A stretch of DNA of 64,000 bases. Source: an uncultured Pseudoxanthomonas sp. GTDB taxonomy: Bacteria; Pseudomonadota; Gammaproteobacteria; Xanthomonadales; Xanthomonadaceae. Each line of letters begins with the position of its first letter. The stretch's first letter is position 1. The notes below the pieces were generated by a model, which ran no database searches, was not told the DNA's origin, and worked only from the letters and a program-made list of their open reading frames with translations. Both the position numbers and the translations under genes were made by a program. The DNA is taken from the NCBI GenBank assembly GCA_946479745.1, contig CAMLGZ010000005.1, positions 181,053 to 245,052 of the forward strand, read 5' to 3'. Shown here piece after piece: positions 60,832 to 64,000 of this stretch.

Positions 60832-61232
60832 TTGCTCCGCGATTTTTTGCGGCGGTTGGCGAAGATGATATACGGCCAGAATGCGGCCATGGCCAGGCCC
60901 AGGACAGTACCGAACAGTACGCGAGTGATTCCCAGCCCGGGATTGGACCATGCTATGCCAATGAGTCCGAGCCCCAGGATCATCATGGGCCCTCCCAGAA
61001 AAACGAAGGCGAAGGCCTTTAATCCACTTCCGGTACGCGAATCCTGCAGCTTGCCGGCGATGTCAGCGGCAGCAAAGTTGATCTGAAGTGGATCGACCGT
61101 GGAGCGAGCCGCATCAAGCTTGGGCGGCGGCGCAACTTCGACAGGTTGGTTCAAGTCCATTTCGGGCGCGGCGGGCTGGATCAGCTCCCCGAGGTTGGTG
61201 CGGCCGACAAGTTCCTGGAGTTTCGGGTCCAT
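60825..61232 (-). CDS. Hypothetical membrane protein, cassette gene
   Basis: A 135-residue protein: a soluble N-terminal part (MDPKLQELVGRTNLGELIQPAAPEMDLNQPVEVAPPPKLDAARS), then two membrane helices (AFAFVFLGGPMMILGLGLIGIAW and VLFGTVLGLAMAAFWPYIIFA), and a basic end RRKKSRSNQ. No family recognised. ATG 61232 behind GGGGAGTACAC is chosen over 61250. Confidence 0.72.
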   Translation of the reverse strand: MDPKLQELVGRTNLGELIQPAAPEMDLNQPVEVAPPPKLDAARSTVDPLQINFAAADIAGKLQDSRTGSGLKAFAFVFLGGPMMILGLGLIGIAWSNPGLGITRVLFGTVLGLAMAAFWPYIIFANRRKKSRSNQ

Positions 61233-61244
61233 GTGTACTCCCCT

Positions 61245-61308
61245 GAGCAACGAACGCTTGAATTGAGCCTACCCGCGAAGCGGGTTCGCCTTGAATGGAT
61301 TGCTGGGC
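61245..61308 (-). other. attC site
   Basis: Plus strand GAGCAACGAACGCTTGAATT, CCCGCGAAGCGGGTTCGCC, TTGAATGGATTGCTGGGC. A near-canonical core with R'' GCCCAGC on the minus strand. Confidence 0.88.
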
Positions 61309-61706
61309 CCTGTACCGATACAGAAGGCGATACCCGCAACAAGGCCGAACAACGGGCCAAACCAGGCTTCAGACAGGTCTGGCGCCTTGTATCTCCAATC
61401 GGGTGCCAAGACAAAAATAACGAATCCGATCGATCCAAGAATTACGGAACCCACAATAACGGTGAGAACGTTCAGATAGTTGCGGGATCGCAGCCAAAGC
61501 ACATAAGGGAACCCCAAGCCGAATACCGCAACGAAGGAATAAGGAAACGCGACAATGAGGATGATGAAACTGGTAGCCAGCAGGGGAGGCGGATACTCGG
61601 CACCCTTGAAACTTATCAGCATGCCGGCTAGAAAACACACGGGAGGCGCTATGGAACCCAGTAGAAGCCCCAGCCAAAGTGGTCTTTTATGCTGCAACGT
61701 TCGCAT
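61269..61706 (-). CDS. Four-helix membrane protein, cassette gene
   Basis: A 145-residue membrane protein: LWLGLLLGSIAPPVCFLAGMLISF, LLATSFIILIVAFPYSFVAVFGLGFPYVL, VLTVIVGSVILGSIGFVIFVLA, FGPLFGLVAGIAFCIGTG. The last 11 residues (SNPFKANPLRG) are coded by the attC site, as in other cassettes here. Unknown family. The start ATG 61706 lies 4 bp from the long attC site, again with a weak ribosome site. Confidence 0.7.
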   Translation of the reverse strand: MRTLQHKRPLWLGLLLGSIAPPVCFLAGMLISFKGAEYPPPLLATSFIILIVAFPYSFVAVFGLGFPYVLWLRSRNYLNVLTVIVGSVILGSIGFVIFVLAPDWRYKAPDLSEAWFGPLFGLVAGIAFCIGTGPSNPFKANPLRG

Positions 61707-61709
61707 ACG

Positions 61710-61826
61710 GGACTAGCACCTGAATTGAACCGACCCGCAACGGGGCGGCGACTGGGCGGCAATATAGCCGAAGGCGCGCATCAGGTGCCGCCCCGATGCG
61801 GGTTCGGCTTGAATGAACTGTTGGCA
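61710..61826 (-). other. attC site, long form (about 117 bp)
   Basis: Plus strand CACCTGAATTGAACCGACCC, then GCAACGGGGCGGCGAC, central GGCGGCAATATAGCCGAAGG, then CCCGATGCGGGTTCGGCTTG and AATGAACTGTTGGC. Ends are canonical (GCCAAC at the minus-strand R''); the insert between the arms is about 55 bp longer than usual. Confidence 0.85.
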
Positions 61827-62065
61827 GATGGAAACCTAGCGCGCCTGGCGGCGGAAGCAGAGCCAGAGACCGATCCCGAGTACTGCAAGCCAGACGGCAA
61901 TATGGAACCAGGTCTCGCCGACGGTTGGTGGAGCGCTGCATGGAGTGATTTTGCCTCAGCCTTCAGTTCGTCACCGGCACGCTTGTAGTAGAACCATGCA
62001 GCGAACCAAGTAACGGCGGCGCCTACGAGCAAGGAAAAGAGTGGGTGAGCAATGATGTCTGTCAT
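61781..62065 (-). CDS. Single-helix membrane protein, cassette gene
   Basis: A 94-residue protein: one N-terminal membrane helix (LFSLLVGAAVTWFAAWFYY) followed by a charged segment (KRAGDELKAEAKSLHAALH) and a Ser/Arg-rich part. The terminal SSFKPNPHRGGT is coded by the adjoining long attC. The middle may have drifted in frame. ATG 62065; GTTAGGTGCC of the attC R' stands before it and offers a weak ribosome site. Family unknown. Confidence 0.65.
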   Translation of the reverse strand: MTDIIAHPLFSLLVGAAVTWFAAWFYYKRAGDELKAEAKSLHAALHQPSARPGSILPSGLQYSGSVSGSASAARRARFPSANSSFKPNPHRGGT

Positions 62066-62068
62066 GGC

Positions 62069-62127
62069 ACCTAACGCCTGACACAGCCGAGCCGCGAAAC
62101 GGCTTCGGATTGAATGAATCGTTGGGC
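62069..62127 (-). other. attC site
   Basis: ACCTAAC (R'), GCCTGACACAGCCGAGCCGC, GAAACGGCTTCGG, ATTGAATGAATCGTTGGGC. Canonical. Confidence 0.92.
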
Positions 62128-62247
62128 GCCATCACCGTAGCGGTGAATAACGACGCCTTTGAGAGACGAGCACGCACCGCGCTGGAGTAAACCGCCAGCT
62201 AGCGAAGTGGCTCCAGCGATCCGGACAGGCGCCGATGAACTGCGCGA

Positions 62248-62373
62248 TTAGTGTCGCTTGGGCTTGGCAGTCTTCTTGGCCCGGCCCGGGTAGCAGACAG
62301 GGCAAGGACCAGGACCGCGATACTTGTGTCCGCGACTGCAGGTCTTCCAACCTCCACGATTGGGCTTTTCCAT
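62248..62373 (-). CDS. 41-residue zinc-ribbon peptide, cassette gene
   Basis: A short protein: MEKPNRGGWKTCSRGHKYRG then PGPCPVCYPGRAKKTAKPKRH. The motif C-x3-H-x7-C-P-x-C is a compact zinc site (Cys12, His16, Cys24, Cys27), and the tail is strongly basic. Small proteins of this kind occur repeatedly in integron cassettes. ATG 62373 has the excellent site GGGAGGCTCT; another ATG at 62385 lies too near the attC. The gene fills the middle of its 253-bp cassette; the remaining bases have no frame I support. Confidence 0.75.
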   Translation of the reverse strand: MEKPNRGGWKTCSRGHKYRGPGPCPVCYPGRAKKTAKPKRH

Positions 62374-62388
62374 AGAGCCTCCCATGGC

Positions 62389-62447
62389 GCTTGACGCCTG
62401 ACACAGCCGACCCGCGAAGCGGGTTCGGCTTGAATGAATTGTCAGGG
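62389..62447 (-). other. attC site
   Basis: GCTTGAC (R'), GCCTGACACAGCCGACCCGC, GAAGCGGGTTCGG, CTTGAATGAATTGTCAGGG. R' and R'' share the variant GTCA in place of GTTA, so they remain complementary. Confidence 0.92.
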
Positions 62448-62813
62448 CTCATCCGAGATGCGCACATAGACGGACTCGAGATGATCTGACTCATCATATA
62501 ACCGCAGCTTGCCCCGTTCGAGCGCGACGACCTTCAGCCGAAAGGGACCGGACTCGCCGTGTTGCGGAGTTACCACTAGCCGGCAGTCGTCCAAGCTCCA
62601 ACTGGCCCCGGAAAGCTCCGGTCTTTGATGAAGCCATGAACTGAAGGTGTGTACTCCGCCGTCCGCCTCCAGCAAGAACTCTTCAAAGAAGCCCGAATCT
62701 CCGCTCCTGCTCCATGCACCCATGAGCTCCCGCTCTGTGGCAGGGCAGCGGCCAGCGGAAAGAGCGATGCCAGGCGCCGTCAAAAGGAATACAAAGGCCG
62801 CGATCTGTCTCAT
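62442..62813 (-). CDS. Exported hypothetical protein, cassette gene
   Basis: A 123-residue exported protein: signal peptide MRQIAAFVFLLTAPGIALSAG, mature part CPATERELMGAWSRSGDSGFFEEFLLEADGGVHTFSSW, then ASWSLDDCRLVVTPQHGESGPFRLKVVALERGKLRLYDESD. The layout (a 'GAW..s' start, strand pairs) is like small lipocalin-type periplasmic proteins. ATG 62813; the R' half-site GTTAAGG supplies the only ribosome-like sequence, 3 nt upstream. The stop lies inside the attC R''. Confidence 0.75.
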   Translation of the reverse strand: MRQIAAFVFLLTAPGIALSAGRCPATERELMGAWSRSGDSGFFEEFLLEADGGVHTFSSWLHQRPELSGASWSLDDCRLVVTPQHGESGPFRLKVVALERGKLRLYDESDHLESVYVRISDEP

Positions 62814-62816
62814 GAG

Positions 62817-62876
62817 CCTTAACACCTGAATTAAGCCGAGCCGCGAAGCGGCTTCGGCTTGAATGAATTGTTGGGC
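62817..62876 (-). other. attC site
   Basis: CCTTAAC (R'), ACCTGAATTAAGCCGAGCCG, CGAAGCGGCTTCGG, CTTGAATGAATTGTTGGGC. Canonical 60-bp site. Confidence 0.95.
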
Positions 62877-62877
62877 T

Positions 62878-63429
62878 TCATTTGAGTTCGTAATTAAGCA
62901 GCACAAGGCCGCTGTTGTAGGAGGTCGACTTCAAGAGTTTGAATCGTTGCAGCTCTGCGAGCCCGCTGAATATTGATTTGCCTTTTCCAAGGGCGATAGG
63001 GTTAACGAACAAATGAAATTCATCGATGAGTTTCTCTTCGATCAAGGAAGCAACGAACGAAACCCCTCCATAAACAATGATGTCTTTTTTGTTCGTGGCT
63101 TTCAGCCTTTCAATTGCCTTTACGATATCTCCTCTTTCAACAGAGGCGTTATTCCATTCTGGTTTGTCAAGCGTTCTTGAAAAAACGATCTTCCTCGCCT
63201 CAGCGATCCGTTTGGCAACTTCATACCACGAACCGTCAGGTTGGGTAGCTGCAGTATCCCAGTAAGGAATGAAGTCGGTCGCAGTCTTCCTGCCGATAAC
63301 GATCGTATCCGCGTTATCGAACAAATCGCGGGAATAATCCCTGATTTCATCCCATGCCAGATCGTCGTTTGGACCGTTTGCGTCAAAACCATCGACGGTA
63401 ATCTGCATTTGTAGTTTTAGTCTGCCCAT
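62878..63429 (-). CDS. Dihydrofolate reductase-like (RibD C-terminal fold) protein, cassette gene
   Basis: A 183-residue RibD_C-type reductase: MGRLKLQMQITVDGFDANGP, FDNADTIVIGRKTATDFIPYW, KIVFSRTLDKPEWNNASVERGD, then KKDIIVYGGVSFVASLIEEKLIDEFHLFVNPIALGKGKSIF. It is a NADPH-binding fold of unknown substrate; the true dfr-type trimethoprim resistance enzymes of class 1 integrons are a different branch. Its codon use is clearly more AT-rich than the rest of the window, a sign of recent gain. ATG 63429 has the site TTGGAGCAGCGCC. The stop lies directly on the attC R''. Confidence 0.93.
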   Translation of the reverse strand: MGRLKLQMQITVDGFDANGPNDDLAWDEIRDYSRDLFDNADTIVIGRKTATDFIPYWDTAATQPDGSWYEVAKRIAEARKIVFSRTLDKPEWNNASVERGDIVKAIERLKATNKKDIIVYGGVSFVASLIEEKLIDEFHLFVNPIALGKGKSIFSGLAELQRFKLLKSTSYNSGLVLLNYELK

Positions 63430-63554
63430 GGCGCTGCTCCAAGTGGTCTCGAGGGACCCTGTTTCGGCGTCCTTGGAGTAGACGAATGAAGGAAGCTCAA
63501 ATCGACAACTCCGAAGAACAAGCTCTCGCAGTTCTCTGGTGGCCACGGCATGGG

Positions 63555-63614
63555 GCCTAACGCCAGAATTAAGCCGAGTCGCGAAGCGGGTTCGGCTTGA
63601 ATGAATTGTTATGC
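63555..63614 (-). other. attC site
   Basis: GCCTAAC (R'), GCCAGAATTAAGCCGAGTCG, CGAAGCGGGTTCGG, CTTGAATGAATTGTTATGC. Canonical 60-bp site, the most conserved of the array. Confidence 0.95.
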
Positions 63615-63946
63615 GTCGTCACGCAGACCCATGAGTGCTGATCAACGACCTGCCACGGTCCCTGTGGGCGAGCGAATGACCAAGTCTGCGCAACACACCA
63701 ATCCTCATGACGACAGTACAGGAACCTGTCGCCAGCAGCGTACCAGCGCTCCTCAACCTGAAGAGGCGGATTGGCGAGGGCAGACTTGACGAGGCCTTTG
63801 AGAATTAATGAGTCTGTCGGAGGCGCGGACAGACTCTCCCAACCTGCAGGCTCATCCGTTAGGCAATTGTCTGAAGAGACGACTGACCGTGGCTGTGAGG
63901 CACAGGCGCAAAGTGCAAGGCAGATTGAAGAAGCGATTAGATGCAT
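63569..63946 (-). CDS. Lipoprotein, first visible cassette gene
   Basis: A 125-residue protein with a lipoprotein-like signal (MHLIASSICLALCAC), then SQPRSVVSSDNCLTDEPAGWESLSAPPTDSLI and a domain with VEERWYAAGDRFLYCRHEDWCVAQTWSFARPQGPWQV. The last 13 residues, NNSFKPNPLRDSA, and the TAA stop come from the attC. The start ATG lies inside the R' sequence GTTATGC (63943-63949). No family recognised. Sits at the integrase-proximal end. Confidence 0.78.
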   Translation of the reverse strand: MHLIASSICLALCACASQPRSVVSSDNCLTDEPAGWESLSAPPTDSLILKGLVKSALANPPLQVEERWYAAGDRFLYCRHEDWCVAQTWSFARPQGPWQVVDQHSWVCVTTHNNSFKPNPLRDSA

Positions 63947-64000
63947 AACGCCTTATGTCTTCGAATTTCCGTACTGTAAGCGCCGAGAGCCCGGCGTGCG
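63943..64000 (-). other. Recombination half-site at right edge, possible attI
   Basis: GCATAAC (63943-63949) is a perfect R' core. To its right the sequence does not have the attC arms (no CCTGAATTAAGCCG), but shows the inverted core pair GCATAA-CGCC-TTATGT. The absence of an attC and the conserved neighbour suggest attI; the window ends 50 bp later. Confidence 0.4.

Larger units (their letters stand above)
55521..64000 (-). mobile_element. Chromosomal integron gene-cassette array
   Basis: About 8.5 kb holding at least thirteen attC-like sites in one orientation, each after a short minus-strand gene. The typical spacing is 200-700 bp. On the minus strand each site runs R'' (GCCCAAC type), the stem arms CCGAACCCGCTTCGCGGGTCGG, and R' (GTTAGGC or GTTAAGG type). 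Conservation is highest at 63555 and falls to the left, giving the usual proximal-to-distal order. No integrase gene is in view; it should lie to the right of 64000. The 3-kb stretch 55.6-58.6 kb, with two plus-strand genes, is an exception (an eroded or invaded part). Confidence 0.9.

Noticed and set aside
62132..62497. 121-residue minus-strand frame containing NSFKPNPLRG
   Set aside because: It reads through an attC site and overlaps the zinc-ribbon gene in another frame; it shows only that attC is open in this frame.
62878..63429. Trimethoprim-resistance dfr cassette
   Set aside because: The protein is of the RibD C-terminal type, with GRKTATDF and GGVSF motifs, not a DfrA/DfrB enzyme; resistance cannot be claimed.
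1..64000. tRNA, rRNA or CRISPR arrays
   Set aside because: No cloverleaf with CCA-type end, no rRNA core sequences and no regular repeat-spacer pattern were found by reading both strands.

Overview
The window is a contiguous, GC-rich gammaproteobacterial chromosome segment. It most resembles the Xanthomonadaceae/Lysobacteraceae (Lysobacter-like). The basis is the mix of families (DUF3016, DUF3297, DUF4031, HipA-like kinase with DUF3037, a YbbA/YbbP/TesA cluster), the dispersed GTAGGAGCGACGCAAGTCGCGA-type REP palindromes with a matching RAYT transposase, and Xanthomonas-type integron attC sites. Species cannot be fixed from the sequence alone. No rRNA, tRNA or CRISPR array was recognised.

Left part (1-25 kb): the C-terminus of a slipin, the RNA ligase RtcB, a UbiB/ABC1-family kinase, a YbbP-YbbA ABC exporter divergent from the lysophospholipase/thioesterase TesA, small stress-type proteins, a DsbA-family oxidoreductase, a CorA-type transporter, MsrB, a DUF3016 protein, a HipA-like kinase overlapping a DUF3037 gene, a DUF418 membrane protein, an S9 peptidase, an MFS transporter and a YadG/YadH-type ABC pair. 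Most are single housekeeping genes or two-gene units separated by hairpins and dispersed inverted repeats.

Middle part (25-55 kb): signalling genes (a MASE1-PAS-GGDEF protein, a hybrid histidine kinase, and a second GGDEF protein behind a good sigma-54 promoter match), a RAYT transposase flanked by its REPs, an amidohydrolase, and a BlaI/BlaR1-type pair with two perfect operators. Then come a large F5/8-domain glycosidase-like protein, a metallo-beta-lactamase-fold lipoprotein divergent from a TetR regulator, a stand-alone IS5-type transposase N-terminal domain, a 1071-residue autotransporter, an acid phosphatase lipoprotein and several small NTF2-like or membrane proteins.

Right end (about 55.5-64 kb): a chromosomal integron cassette array. 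At least thirteen attC-like sites, about 60 bp each or about 115 bp in a long form, separate small genes that are nearly all on the minus strand. The sites are well conserved at the right (63.6 kb) and decayed at the left (55.5 kb), so the integrase and attI should lie just beyond the right edge. Cassette products include a lipoprotein, a RibD/DHFR-like reductase, a 41-residue zinc-ribbon peptide, several small membrane proteins, a NIPSNAP protein, a DoxX protein and a Gdx/SugE-type SMR exporter. The attC sites supply start codons, ribosome binding sites, stop codons and a recurring C-terminal peptide (NNSFKPNPLRGSA-like) to otherwise unrelated proteins. This array is the most unusual part of the window.
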